From NCBI GenBank assembly GCA_040771825.1, contig JAXGZG010000003.1, forward strand, positions 62,001 to 126,000: 64,000 bases of DNA. Direction: 5' to 3'. The notes under the pieces are model-generated. The model was not told where the DNA came from, made no database searches, and worked only from the letters and a program-made list of their open reading frames with translations. Of this stretch, positions 1 to 8,800 are shown one piece after another. The translations under genes were made by a program, and so were the position numbers. How positions within the stretch are numbered: the first letter of the stretch is position 1; every line of letters begins with the position of its first letter. This stretch comes from JAXGZG01 sp040771825 (GTDB lineage: Bacteria; Bacillota; Sulfobacillia; Fermentithermobacillales; Fermentithermobacillaceae).

Positions 1-79
1 TGGCAGGAACCCCAAACCTTTATGTAGAACAGAGTATGTACCATGTTTTTCGGGTAGCTAGATTACGAGGAAACAGGCG

Positions 80-544
80 GTGGCTTTTGTGCGAGGATTT
101 GCCATATATGTGACGGCAATGCTTGCCGCGGGCGTAGCGGCATTACAGGCGCCGGTAAACTCACGTCTTGCTGATGCCATTGGCTTCTGGGCCACCAATG
201 TATCTTCCAACGTCATAGGTACGGTTGTCCTGATTGTGGCTATGGCAATAGTCCAGCCACAAGCGCTGAACTGGCGTTATTGGGCAGATTGCTTTCAACA
301 GACAAACCCTGTTTTGTGGACCGGAGGGCTGCTGGGCTGCGTATACATGGTGGCATCGGTTCTTGCGGTCAAAAAGATAGGAGCATCAGCGTGGATTACT
401 ATCGCATTTGCAGGACAGGTAGTGTCGGGCTTGCTTGTGGATAGTTTCGGACTCCTCGGGGTGCCTGTTGCGCACCTTGATTGGCGACATTTCGCCGGCC
501 TGGCTCTGATCCTCGGCGGGACAGCGTTGTTCAACTACCGTTAG
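80..544 (+). CDS. YdcZ/DUF606-family membrane transporter
   Basis: A 154-residue, very hydrophobic protein with about five membrane segments, matching the small DUF606 (YdcZ) branch of the drug/metabolite transporter superfamily. The pattern of a short N-terminal segment, then APVNSRLADAIG, then four further segments ending in LILGGTALFNYR is typical of this family, whose members are about 140-150 residues. The start is GTG, with GAGGAAA about 7 bases upstream. The substrate is unknown. It lies upstream of the glycolytic/PTS operon on the same strand with a 63-base gap, so it may or may not be co-transcribed. Confidence 0.75.
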   Translation: MAFVRGFAIYVTAMLAAGVAALQAPVNSRLADAIGFWATNVSSNVIGTVVLIVAMAIVQPQALNWRYWADCFQQTNPVLWTGGLLGCVYMVASVLAVKKIGASAWITIAFAGQVVSGLLVDSFGLLGVPVAHLDWRHFAGLALILGGTALFNYR

Positions 545-607
545 TGGCTGAAACAACAGACGAAGTTCTTTGCCTTTTTCACGTGAACTGATAGGAGCAA
601 TAGTTAG

Positions 608-1566
608 ATGAAACGAATCGGAATTCTTACAAGCGGCGGCGACGCGCCTGGAATGAATGCGACCATACGAGCTGTTCTCAGACGAAGCCTCTCTTTAGGC
701 ATCGAGACTGTCGGTATTCGCCGCGGCTACGATGGTTTGATTGACGGAGATTTCCTTACAATGAGCGTCGGCTCCGTAGGAACATCATCCATCGCGGAGG
801 GACAGTTCTCCACACTGCTAGATCGGAGAGGTTCATGCAACCTGAAGGCCAAGATTTTGCGGCTCTTCGCCTAAAACGGGCCCAGATAGACGGACTTGTC
901 GTCGTAGGAGGCGAGGGCAGCTTCCGTGGGGCAAGTGAACTCATGAAAAGAGGGGTGGCGGTAATTGGAGTACCTGCCACAATCGATAATGATGTTCCAT
1001 TCACTGACTACTGCATTGGGTTTGATACCGCGGTCAACACCGGCATTGAGGCTGTCAACCGTCTCCGAGATACGGCCACGGCTTACGAAAGGGTCTTTAT
1101 CGTAGAGACCATGGGGCGTCGTTCAGGACATCTGGCACTGGCTGTGGGAGTGGCAGGAGGAGCAGAGAGCATCCTCATACCGGAACTACCCATCGACGTG
1201 GCCAAAGTGTGCGACAGGATAGCGCGAAGAATCAAGCGAGGAAAGGGTCATAGCATAATTGTCCTTGCCGAAGGTGCGGGAAATGGACTCGAACTGGCCC
1301 GGCAGATCGAAGATTGCCTCAGAGTCGACATGAGGGTGACTGTCTTGGGTCACGTACAGAGAGGCGGCACTCCCACAGCTTCCGATCGTCTCCTGGCCTC
1401 CCAATTGGGTGCAAAGGCAGTAGACCTGCTACAAAGCCAGAAAAGAAGCCTTATGGTAGGAGTCCTGGGCTCAAGCACAGCTACGTGGCCTATGGATGAG
1501 GTTCTGAACGCGACAAGAAAGGTTGATCTGGGCCTGTTTGAACTCGCCCATGTACTGGCTTATTAA
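608..1566 (+). pseudogene. pfkA: 6-phosphofructokinase, interrupted by a -1 frameshift
   Basis: Phosphorylates fructose-6-phosphate in glycolysis. The first frame (608 to about 780) reads MKRIGILTSGGDAPGMNA, the canonical PFK start, but then runs out of frame to a stop at 874. The second frame resumes with NIIHRGGTVLHTAR from about 781 and continues through VPATIDND, GFDTA, METMGRRSG-like and GHVQRGGTPTASDR motifs to 1566. Joining the frames by restoring one base near 780 gives a full-length enzyme of about 319 residues, so this is either a one-base deletion or a sequencing/assembly error. The GGDGS motif reads GGEGS, a conservative change of the Asp usually involved in Mg-ATP binding; the following Gly that favours ATP over PPi is kept. 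The gene heads a same-strand cluster with aldolase, HPr and Enzyme I. Confidence 0.85.
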
Positions 1567-1575
1567 GGAAGGAGA

Positions 1576-2415
1576 ATGCGAATGCTTGTTCCCATGCACC
1601 CGATACTTAAGGCCGCGACAGCAAGAAAGTATGGAATTGCGGCCCCCAATGTGTTTAGCGCCGAGAGCATTGCCACCTGCTTCGAAGCCGCTCTTGAACT
1701 CAAAGCGCCTATGGTTATAGATGTCGGAAGCGGCCTTGACCTTGAACTGATGGTCGATGTGACAAAGCACTACGCGAGAAGGCACCCTGAGGTCATTGTC
1801 TCGCTAAACCTAGACCATGGCAAAACCTTCGAAATGGCTGTACGCGCTATCCGAGCGGGTTTCTCGTCTGTCATGGTAGACAGATCCCAAACACCGCTTG
1901 AAGATAACATCCGGGAAACCGCTGAGATAGTCAAGATGGCTCATGCAGTCGGCGTCTCTGTCGAGGGCGAGATCGGTCATGTAGGTCTGGGAGTCAACTA
2001 TCAGTCTGACCGGAACGATGGACTGACTACGGTAGAAGATGCCAAAGAGTACGTGAGGAGGACAGGTGTGGACTGCCTCGCTATCGCCATCGGCACGGCC
2101 CACGGCCATTATGCTGGAACCCCTCATCTCGACTTCGACCGACTAGTCGCTATCGGCAAAGCCGTAGACGTTCCTCTTGTCCTGCACGGAGGCTCTTCCA
2201 CCGGGGAAGAAAACTTGTCTAGAGCGGTAAAACTGGGAATCTCAAAGGTCAATCTGGCCACGGATCTGATGGTTGCAGGTGCGAAAGCAGTTCGCAGATA
2301 CTTGGATGGCGAACCCTGCCCTAAAGCAGGGGGCATTGTCCAAGCGGCCAGTCGAGGGCACAAATCAGAGCTAATTCGATACATGAGACTGTTTGGCCAG
2401 GTGGATCGTCAGTGA
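1576..2415 (+). CDS. fba: Class II fructose-bisphosphate/ketose-bisphosphate aldolase
   Basis: A zinc-dependent aldolase that would cleave fructose-1,6-bisphosphate (or tagatose-bisphosphate) to triose phosphates. Metal and substrate motifs are present in order: SLNLDHGKT near residue 80, VEGEIGHVG near 135, IGTAHGHY near 175 and VLHGGSS near 205, followed by NLATD for phosphate binding. The length (279 aa) is normal for the GatY/FbaA class. The AAGGAAGGA ribosome site sits only 3 bases from the first ATG but 9 from the in-frame ATG at 1582, which may be the real start. It directly follows pfkA (9 bases) and precedes ptsH, so glycolysis and PTS genes form one unit. FBP versus tagatose-bisphosphate specificity cannot be told from motifs. 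Confidence 0.88.
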   Translation: MRMLVPMHPILKAATARKYGIAAPNVFSAESIATCFEAALELKAPMVIDVGSGLDLELMVDVTKHYARRHPEVIVSLNLDHGKTFEMAVRAIRAGFSSVMVDRSQTPLEDNIRETAEIVKMAHAVGVSVEGEIGHVGLGVNYQSDRNDGLTTVEDAKEYVRRTGVDCLAIAIGTAHGHYAGTPHLDFDRLVAIGKAVDVPLVLHGGSSTGEENLSRAVKLGISKVNLATDLMVAGAKAVRRYLDGEPCPKAGGIVQAASRGHKSELIRYMRLFGQVDRQ

Positions 2416-2455
2416 AAGCAAGACTACACTCGGTGATTCCGGTAACGGAGGTGTC

Positions 2456-2731
2456 ATGATGATTGAAGCCACTACTTTTGTGAGGAGCAAAGTTGGACTC
2501 CATGCTAGACCCGCCGCTTCATTTGTCAAGGAAGCGCAGAAGTACAGATCTACCATCACCATAGAATCGGCAGGTAGAAAAGCCAATGGCAAGAGCATCT
2601 TCGAGGTATTGGCGTTGGGAACTAGACACCAGCAAGAGGTAGTAGTACGGGCGGATGGTCCTGATGAGGAAGAGGCTGTAAAGAATCTGACCCAGGTTCT
2701 TTCAACCCCAGAGGCATGTCATGAGACATAA
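2456..2731 (+). CDS. ptsH: PTS phosphocarrier protein HPr
   Basis: Carries phosphate from Enzyme I to sugar-specific EIIA domains. The active-site signature GLHARPAA is present near residue 14, and the regulatory serine is retained in GKSIFEVLALG near residue 46, so HPr kinase/CcpA-type control is possible. I chose the ATG at 2456 (or the adjacent 2459) because GGAGGTG lies just upstream; an upstream in-frame start would overlap the aldolase. The product is about 91 aa, normal for HPr. Its last 11 bases overlap the start of ptsI, indicating translational coupling. No sugar-specific Enzyme II lies in the window. Confidence 0.93.
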   Translation: MMIEATTFVRSKVGLHARPAASFVKEAQKYRSTITIESAGRKANGKSIFEVLALGTRHQQEVVVRADGPDEEEAVKNLTQVLSTPEACHET

Positions 2732-4451
2732 GCTTGTGGGGACCCCCGCCGCACCGGGGCTATGCATGGGCCATGCAGTAGTGGTAACTAACCTAGACTG
2801 CCAGAATCACGGCAGAAGCATAGCCTCGGATGAAATCGAAGCCGAACTGGAAAGGTTTGAGGCGGCGACAAGAGCCGCAGACCTGAGCCTTCAGGAAATT
2901 CAGCAAAGCGTTTCTCAAAAACTGGGGCAGGCAGAAGCGGAGATTATCGAGGCTCAACGACTGATGCTGCAAGACCCTTCGTTTACAGAGCTTGTGCGAA
3001 CGAAGATAGGCGACAAATTGATCTCAGCGGAGCAAGCGTGTAAAGAAGCCGTTGAAGAACAGGCCCAGATACTCGAGCGCCTAGATGATGAGTACCTCGC
3101 GGCAAGAGCTTTGGATATGCGGGACGTGGGAAACAGACTGCTACTACAGCTTACCGGAGTTCAGGGTCTTCAGGAGAACCTGAAACAGGCTGCTGAGGGC
3201 TCAGTCATCGTGGCAGACGATCTCGCACCATCTCAAACCGCAGGCCTTGATGCTGACAAAGTAGTGGGGATTCTACTTGACCGGGGAGGCAAAACGTCAC
3301 ACACAGCAATACTGTCTAGGTCGATGGGAATCCCGGCGGTGGTAGGCCTAGGGTCAGCCACGGGTGTCATCAAGACGGGAGACCTCCTTCTAGTAGACGG
3401 GGAGTCTGGAACAGTGATTGTGGAGCCGGATACCCGAGAGGTGTCTATCTTCACTGAACGTCTATCGGCAGACACTGAACGGAAACAGAAACTGGACCGG
3501 CTGCGGGCTCTTCCCTCAGTAACAACGGATGGGAGACCGATTGAGGTTGCTGCAAACATCGAGGGGCCAAAGGACATTGAGCGGGTGAAACAGGCCGGGG
3601 CCGAGGGCGTGGGCTTGTTCCGCACGGAGTTTCTTTACGTGGATAGGAGTTCCCCGCCATCGGAAGATGAGCAATATGAATCTTATCGCCAGGTTCTTGG
3701 GTCACTGTCACCACTCCCAGTTGTCATACGCACTCTTGACGCAGGCGGTGACAAGGCGCTACCCTACTTAGGTCTTTCGGCCGAAGACAACCCGTTTCTA
3801 GGATTACGAGCAATCCGTCTATGCCTAAAAGAGAAGGCTGTATTCAGAACACAGTTGCGGGCTCTACTAAGAGCCTCCCATCATGGAAACCTGCGGATTA
3901 TGTTCCCGATGATCTCCACCTTGCTTGAACTGACTGAAGCCAAAAAGGAATACGAATGTGTTAGGGCCGAACTGGAAGCTGAAGGCGTACCCATATCACC
4001 CCACATCCAGATAGGCATCATGATTGAAGTTCCGTCTGCCGCTCTACAGGCAGATGTTCTCGCAGAAGAATGCGATTTCTTCAGCATAGGCACTAACGAC
4101 CTGGTGCAGTACACCATGGCCTCGGATCGAGGGAATTCGGCCGTTAGTTACCTGAACAGCCCATTCGAACCTGCTGTCCTGAGACTCATAGACAGAACCA
4201 TCAGAGAAGGGCACAGGAAGAACATATGGGTAGGTATGTGCGGTGAAATGGCAGGAATGCCTGAAGCTATTCCTCTACTAGCTGGCATGAATATAGATAA
4301 GCTTAGCATGGCCCCGCCGCTTATTCCGGCGGCAAAGGAGATCATGAGAAGCCTAGATCACAAAAAGGCTGCGACAATCTGGGAGACAGTCAAGAACATG
4401 ACATCGTCCGAGGATATCCGCTCGTATCTACGGCGTATCGTGCAGGGATAG
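2721..4451 (+). CDS. ptsI: PTS Enzyme I (phosphoenolpyruvate-protein phosphotransferase)
   Basis: Transfers phosphate from phosphoenolpyruvate to HPr. The 576-residue length is normal. The phospho-histidine motif GGKTSHTAILSRSMGIPAVVG lies near residue 190, and the C-terminal PEP-binding barrel is recognisable by GVGLFRTEFLY, FFSIGTNDLVQYTMASDR and the cysteine motif GMCGEMAG. It overlaps ptsH by 11 bases. A strong hairpin follows the gene, so the operon probably ends here. Confidence 0.95.
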   Translation: MRHKLVGTPAAPGLCMGHAVVVTNLDCQNHGRSIASDEIEAELERFEAATRAADLSLQEIQQSVSQKLGQAEAEIIEAQRLMLQDPSFTELVRTKIGDKLISAEQACKEAVEEQAQILERLDDEYLAARALDMRDVGNRLLLQLTGVQGLQENLKQAAEGSVIVADDLAPSQTAGLDADKVVGILLDRGGKTSHTAILSRSMGIPAVVGLGSATGVIKTGDLLLVDGESGTVIVEPDTREVSIFTERLSADTERKQKLDRLRALPSVTTDGRPIEVAANIEGPKDIERVKQAGAEGVGLFRTEFLYVDRSSPPSEDEQYESYRQVLGSLSPLPVVIRTLDAGGDKALPYLGLSAEDNPFLGLRAIRLCLKEKAVFRTQLRALLRASHHGNLRIMFPMISTLLELTEAKKEYECVRAELEAEGVPISPHIQIGIMIEVPSAALQADVLAEECDFFSIGTNDLVQYTMASDRGNSAVSYLNSPFEPAVLRLIDRTIREGHRKNIWVGMCGEMAGMPEAIPLLAGMNIDKLSMAPPLIPAAKEIMRSLDHKKAATIWETVKNMTSSEDIRSYLRRIVQG

Positions 4452-4477
4452 ACTGGTTGTTGTCCTCACCCTATCCC

Positions 4478-4519
4478 GAGACCAAGAGCGGATCAGCAGT
4501 TACGCTCTTGGTCTCTTTG
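4478..4519 (+). terminator. Intrinsic-terminator-like hairpin after ptsI
   Basis: A perfect 13-bp inverted repeat (GAGACCAAGAGCG, 4478-4490, against 4503-4515) with a 12-base loop, followed by a short TTT. It starts 26 bases after the ptsI stop and separates the PTS operon from the next gene. The T tract is short, so termination may be only partial. Confidence 0.7.
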
Positions 4520-4555
4520 GTAGAATGAGGCTGACATCCTATTGGGAGGCGCCTC

Positions 4556-5800
4556 GTGTCACTTGATCGGCTCCTTTATCGCATACTGGTGGGTTCCTGG
4601 GGAGGGTTCACCTTCCGTCCTGGACCTATTGGCCCCGAAGACGTATCTGTCCCCGACCCTGTAGGAGTATATGTGCACATCCCGTTCTGTCGCTCTATCT
4701 GCCCTTTCTGTCCGTACACCAAAATGCTGTACGAGCCCGAAATCGCAGCGCGCTATGGGCGATGTCTCGAGGCAGAAACCGAATCGGTCCTCTTCTGGCT
4801 AGAAGGTGCCGGCGCCGGGATCTCAAGCATCTATTTCGGCGGAGGCACCCCTCTAACTATGGCAGAGACAGTCGAATCGCTGGTGCGCCTGGCACAACCC
4901 AAATTGGTCAGAGGTGCGCCGATTGCGGCGGAGGTCCATCCCAACGACGTTACTCCATCGGCAGTCCTACGCCTTAGGGACTCTGGAGTCAACATGGTGA
5001 GCCTTGGAGTCGAATCTTTGGAAGATGCAGTCCTTGGGGTAATCGGGCGGAATTACGATTCGGCAACCGCCATATCGGCCCTGGATACCTTGTTGGACTG
5101 CGGCCATTTCGCAGTCAACGTGGATCTCATTGTGGGGATCCCAGGTCAAAGCCTAGAGTCAAGCGCCGCTGACATGTCGAGACTCCTTGACCGCCGGGTT
5201 GACCAGGTCTCGGCCTATCCCCTCATGGACTTCCCTTATACTCGGATGAGATCTCCCCTATCGTTTTCTGGGCAGTATCGCCTTCTCCATACCCTTGCCG
5301 CGATTGGGGAGCGTGCCGGGTATGTGCGCTCGTCGGTGTGGACTTGGACAAGACCTGGATCGCCCAAGTACACTTCCATAACCCGCGACAACTACGTGGG
5401 GTTGGGAGCCGGGGCCGCATCCTTTTTGAACCGATGCTTCTGGTTGAACACTTTCAGCGTGGAAGCCTATGTTGATAGAGTTGAAAATGCAGAATCGCCC
5501 ATCGCCCTGAACACATGCCTAAACGACCGGGAGTCATCACTGTACCGCCTGTTTTGGCTGTGTTACGAGGGGGGATTTGACCTCCAGTCCAGTGAGGCGC
5601 TGGCAGTTCCACTTCTTCCGCGCTTGGCCAATCTAGCCGAACGCTTGGGACTGGTGAGCCGCGCTTCTTCAGTGATTCGACTCACTGAAAAGGGTTTCTT
5701 CCTCTATCACCTTCTTGAACGCTATTACACCAGGAGGTACATAGGCCGCCTGTGGCAGTGCTGCCGCGCGTCGGCTTTTCCTACAGAAGTCGTGCTTTAG
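4556..5800 (+). CDS. HemN-like (coproporphyrinogen oxidase-family) radical SAM protein
   Basis: A radical SAM enzyme of the HemN/HemW superfamily. The [4Fe-4S] motif is in HIPFCRSICPFCPY near residue 45, and the SAM-binding YFGGGTP motif is near residue 97. The region VNVDLIVGIPGQ near 190 is typical of the family, and the C-terminal third resembles the HemN C-terminal domain. At 414 aa it is near HemN/HemW size. The start is GTG with GGGAGG upstream. No other heme gene is nearby, and many such proteins are not heme enzymes (some are heme chaperones or methyltransferases), so I give no symbol. Confidence 0.78.
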   Translation: MSLDRLLYRILVGSWGGFTFRPGPIGPEDVSVPDPVGVYVHIPFCRSICPFCPYTKMLYEPEIAARYGRCLEAETESVLFWLEGAGAGISSIYFGGGTPLTMAETVESLVRLAQPKLVRGAPIAAEVHPNDVTPSAVLRLRDSGVNMVSLGVESLEDAVLGVIGRNYDSATAISALDTLLDCGHFAVNVDLIVGIPGQSLESSAADMSRLLDRRVDQVSAYPLMDFPYTRMRSPLSFSGQYRLLHTLAAIGERAGYVRSSVWTWTRPGSPKYTSITRDNYVGLGAGAASFLNRCFWLNTFSVEAYVDRVENAESPIALNTCLNDRESSLYRLFWLCYEGGFDLQSSEALAVPLLPRLANLAERLGLVSRASSVIRLTEKGFFLYHLLERYYTRRYIGRLWQCCRASAFPTEVVL

Positions 5801-5822
5801 GGGCCGGCTGGCTGCCGGCCCC
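5800..5822. terminator. Bidirectional terminator-like hairpin
   Basis: A perfect 9-bp GC-rich inverted repeat (GGGGCCGGC / GCCGGCCCC) with a 5-base loop, starting on the last base of the radical SAM stop codon. It lies between two convergent genes, so it could serve both. There is no T tract on the plus strand. Confidence 0.5.
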
Positions 5823-5861
5823 ACAGTCTTGCGCAGAACCTCTCGGCCCCTGCGATCGCTC

Positions 5862-7049
5862 CTAGTCTACGCTTACGACGGACCTCCCGAACTGCACGCA
5901 CTGTTCGGTTGCCCCCTCATCGGGCACCCACAGTGTCTTGATGCCTGTGTTCAGAAGGGCGAAACCGGACTCCTCAAGCTCCTTTGAAATGAGGGCCGGA
6001 GCCTCGCCGCTCCATCCGTAACTGCCGAAAGAGGCGGCGCTCTTCCCCTTAAACTTGAGTCCCCGAAGCATCTCGAGGATTCCGCTGATTGAGTGCAGGT
6101 AGCGGTTGTTGATGGTGGGTGACCCCACCAGCACCGCCTTGGAGCGAAAAACCTCGGTGATGATGTCGTTCTTGTCATCCGCCGAAGCGTTCATAAGCTT
6201 CACGGTGACCTGGGGATCCTGAAGCCGGATCCCCGCAGCAATGGCCTCTGCCATCTTGCGAGTGGAGTCCCACATGGTGTCGTACACCAGGGTAATCTGG
6301 TTCTCCTGATACGCGCCGGCCCACTTCATATACTGCTCAACGATCTGCGTGGGGTTATCCTTCCATATGACGCCGTGGCTGGGGCAAATCATGCTTAGGG
6401 GAAGGGACATCCCCAGAACTTCCTTGATCTTGCGGGCTACCATTGCGGAGAACGGCGTGAGGATGTTAGCGTAGTACTTCATGGCTTCGGCATAGAGCTC
6501 GGCCTGGTCAACCCCGTCGTTGTACAGGGACTCGGTGGCGTAGTGCTGCCCGAAAGCGTCGTTTGAGAAAAGGATGTTCTCGCCGGTCATGTAGGTGAAC
6601 ATGGTGTCCGGCCAGTGGAGCATGGGAGCCTCCACAAAGACGAGTTTGCTCTCCCCTATGTCCAGCGTGTCCCCTGTCTTTACCGTGACGAAACGCCAGT
6701 CCTGATGGTAGTGTCCTTTGAGGATCTTCATCCCGTTGGCCGTGCAGTAAATGGGCACGTCGGGAATCTCTCGCATCAGGGCGGGAAGGGCGCCGCTATG
6801 GTCAATCTCCCCGTGGTTGGAGACTATGTAGTCGATGTCGTGCAGGTCGATCTCTTGCTTAAGCCTTGAAACGAACTCCCTGTCGAAAGGCTGCCAAACC
6901 GTGTCTATGAGCACGTTCTTTTGGTCGCGCACCAGATACGAGTTGTAGGACGATCCCCTCCACGTTGACAACTCGTGCCCGTGGAAGGACTTGAGTTCCC
7001 AGTCCACCTTTCCAACCCAGGTCACTTTCGCGGTCAGTTGCTTGCCCAT
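5862..7049 (-). CDS. Flavodiiron protein (A-type flavoprotein, FprA/ROO family)
   Basis: Reduces O2 to water and/or NO to N2O in the cytoplasm of anaerobes, taking electrons from rubredoxin or a similar donor. The N-terminal metallo-beta-lactamase-like domain shows the diiron ligands NHGEIDHSG near residue 80, FSNDAFGQH near 165 and CPSHG near 225. The C-terminal flavodoxin domain starts near residue 255 (LVYDTMWDSTRKMAEAI) and contains GSPTINNR and FGSYGWSGEA for FMN binding. The length (395 aa) is normal, and there is no fused rubredoxin. GGAGGCG precedes the ATG. It fits the anaerobic setting suggested by the rest of the window. Confidence 0.93.
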   Translation of the reverse strand: MGKQLTAKVTWVGKVDWELKSFHGHELSTWRGSSYNSYLVRDQKNVLIDTVWQPFDREFVSRLKQEIDLHDIDYIVSNHGEIDHSGALPALMREIPDVPIYCTANGMKILKGHYHQDWRFVTVKTGDTLDIGESKLVFVEAPMLHWPDTMFTYMTGENILFSNDAFGQHYATESLYNDGVDQAELYAEAMKYYANILTPFSAMVARKIKEVLGMSLPLSMICPSHGVIWKDNPTQIVEQYMKWAGAYQENQITLVYDTMWDSTRKMAEAIAAGIRLQDPQVTVKLMNASADDKNDIITEVFRSKAVLVGSPTINNRYLHSISGILEMLRGLKFKGKSAASFGSYGWSGEAPALISKELEESGFALLNTGIKTLWVPDEGATEQCVQFGRSVVSVD

Positions 7050-7659
7050 GATGCACGCCTCCTTGTGATTTGTGTTTTGATGGCTACTGGTTATGCCCCG
7101 GTTCCGGAATGCACATCTCCGCGGCGGGCACTACAGTCACCGCGTCTCTCATGTTTCTCTCGGCATCCCGGCTGGTGTATCCGAGCGTAACCAATGCCGA
7201 TTACTCCCTCGCCATATCCTTGTGGCACTCAGGGCTGAAAGCTGCGCAGACAATCCTTCTACAAACGTGCAGAAAAACTCATCCTTGTCTAGCAAGATCA
7301 GGGAATCTTCGGTCAGAAAATCGTACTAGGCTAATAGTAGCACAGGCAAATATCACGGGCAAAAGGGCTGACTATTCTCACCCATTGGCCTCATCATGCC
7401 CCAGGGATACCCTCGGCCGCATTACCGGATTATCAACACGCGTCAGCGATGTCAACACCATTTCTGTGACTCTTATTCCACTCCCATGTGGAAAACCAAC
7501 AGGCATTCGACCTAATTTGCCGATCCGGGCCGCGTTGGCACCGCCGGTTTGGCGCCAAAGAAGGGATCCCGATTCCCATCACAGAAACTCTACTGACCCA
7601 GAACCGCTGTTCCCGCAAGCTGCCGCAGGTGGCCGCATCAGCGCGATAATGGAGGTGCG
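7050..7659. other. Intergenic stretch, no gene recognised
   Basis: About 610 bases between two divergent genes. The open frames present (up to 199 aa on the plus strand) have no recognisable motif, no good ribosome site and unusual composition, so I treat them as chance. The region must hold the promoters for the flavodiiron gene and the DUF2284 gene, but I could not assign boxes with confidence. Confidence 0.5.
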
Positions 7660-8193
7660 ATGGTTCTAATGCATAGACAAGCAGACCATGCCCGGTACTA
7701 CGTTGACCTAGCTCTCGGCCTTGGAGCCGACGATGCAGTTGCGTTCGAGATTGGAGATGTCGAGTTCGACCCCAGAACTATACTAAAATGCTCATTTGGA
7801 TGCGAGGATTGGGGTAAGGGGTTGACCTGCCCTTCCCGCCCCAATTCGCTCAAGCCCTGGGAGTACGAGCAAGTTCTGAAACATTATCGGTGGGGAGTCA
7901 TCATCCACTCCACCGATAAGAAGACTTCCCAGGACATATCGTTCAAAGTCGAACGTGAAGCCTTCCTTAAAGGCTACTACTTCGCATTCTCCCTAAGCGA
8001 TTGTGCCCTTTGCGAGAAATGCGCGGGATTCGTTGGATCCACTGCTTGCCTGCATCCTAAGCAAGCCCGCCCGGCGTTTCATAGCGTTGGCATCGATGTG
8101 TTCAAGACAGTCCGGAAGTTCGGGCTGCCTATCGATACCCTGAAGAGCAGAGACGAAACGCAAAACTGGTACTCGGCGGTGTTCATTGAATGA
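7660..8193 (+). CDS. DUF2284 predicted metal-binding protein
   Basis: A 177-residue protein with two cysteine clusters typical of DUF2284: CSFGCEDWGKGLTCP near residue 45 and CALCEKCAGFVGSTACLHP near residue 118, followed by the conserved RPAFHSVGIDVFKT. Family members are predicted to bind a metal or Fe-S cluster; the biochemical role is unknown. GGAGGTG lies immediately upstream of the ATG. It stands alone on its strand, with repeat DNA downstream. Confidence 0.85.
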   Translation: MVLMHRQADHARYYVDLALGLGADDAVAFEIGDVEFDPRTILKCSFGCEDWGKGLTCPSRPNSLKPWEYEQVLKHYRWGVIIHSTDKKTSQDISFKVEREAFLKGYYFAFSLSDCALCEKCAGFVGSTACLHPKQARPAFHSVGIDVFKTVRKFGLPIDTLKSRDETQNWYSAVFIE

Positions 8194-8277
8194 CCGTTGA
8201 ATGACCGTTGCGAAGAGGCGGCACGTGGACGACTCCCAGGAATGGGCCAAAACGGTAGGCCGAGTGGCGATGGGCGC

Positions 8278-8342
8278 TGATGCTGATGCGGATGCTGATG
8301 CTGATGCGGATGCTGATGCTGATGCTGATGCGGATGCTGATA
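8278..8342. repeat. GATGCT/GATGCG hexanucleotide microsatellite
   Basis: About eleven tandem copies of GATGCN, with N mostly T or G. On the plus strand it reads Asp-Ala repeats inside an 88-aa open frame; on the minus strand it reads His-Gln/His-Pro repeats. Neither frame has other support as a gene. An 11-base direct repeat (TGAATGACCGT, twice) lies just before it, at 8188-8209. Confidence 0.85.
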
Positions 8343-8343
8343 A

Positions 8344-8739
8344 GGCCGGAAGATTTGTTCGGTGGTCGGCTTTGAGGCCGGAAGATTTGTCCAGTAGTCG
8401 GCTTTGGGACCGGACAAAATGTCCGCCTCCGATGGCTGCGACCGGACAAAAACGGAGGCCAGACTAGGGACCGGAAGATTTGTTCGGTAGTCGGCTTTGG
8501 GACCGGACAAAATGTCCCCTCCCGACCGCCACGACCAGACAAAAACGGAGGCGGAACCCAAGGACCGGAAGATTTGTTCGGTAATCGGCTTTGGAACTGG
8601 AACAAATGTCCCCTCCCGACCGCCACGACCGGATAAAAATGGAGGCCAAACTAGGGACCGGAAGATTTGTTCGGTAGCCGGCTTTGGGACCGGACAAAAT
8701 GTCCCCTCCCGGCCGCCACAACCGGACAAAAACGGAGGA
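8344..8739. repeat. Tandem repeat of about 93 bp, 4 copies plus a partial
   Basis: Copies begin near 8376, 8468, 8562 and 8655, with a partial copy at 8344. Each starts GGACCGGAAGATTTGTTCGG or a near variant and contains the small palindrome GGACAAAATGTCC and a later ACCGGACAAAAACGGAGG segment. Copies differ by scattered substitutions, so this is not a recent duplication. It fills the gap between the DUF2284 gene and the AlkD gene. A 296-aa minus-strand open frame runs through it but is best explained by the repeats. Confidence 0.85.
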
Positions 8740-8800
8740 TGCTTTTCGCCGACAGCCCCCTGGGAGAAAGACTTGAGCTGACCGATAAGGAGTGAGCCCC

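Noticed and set aside
7070..7669. 199-residue plus-strand open frame upstream of the DUF2284 gene
   Set aside because: No motif, poor start and composition unlike neighbouring genes; treated as intergenic.
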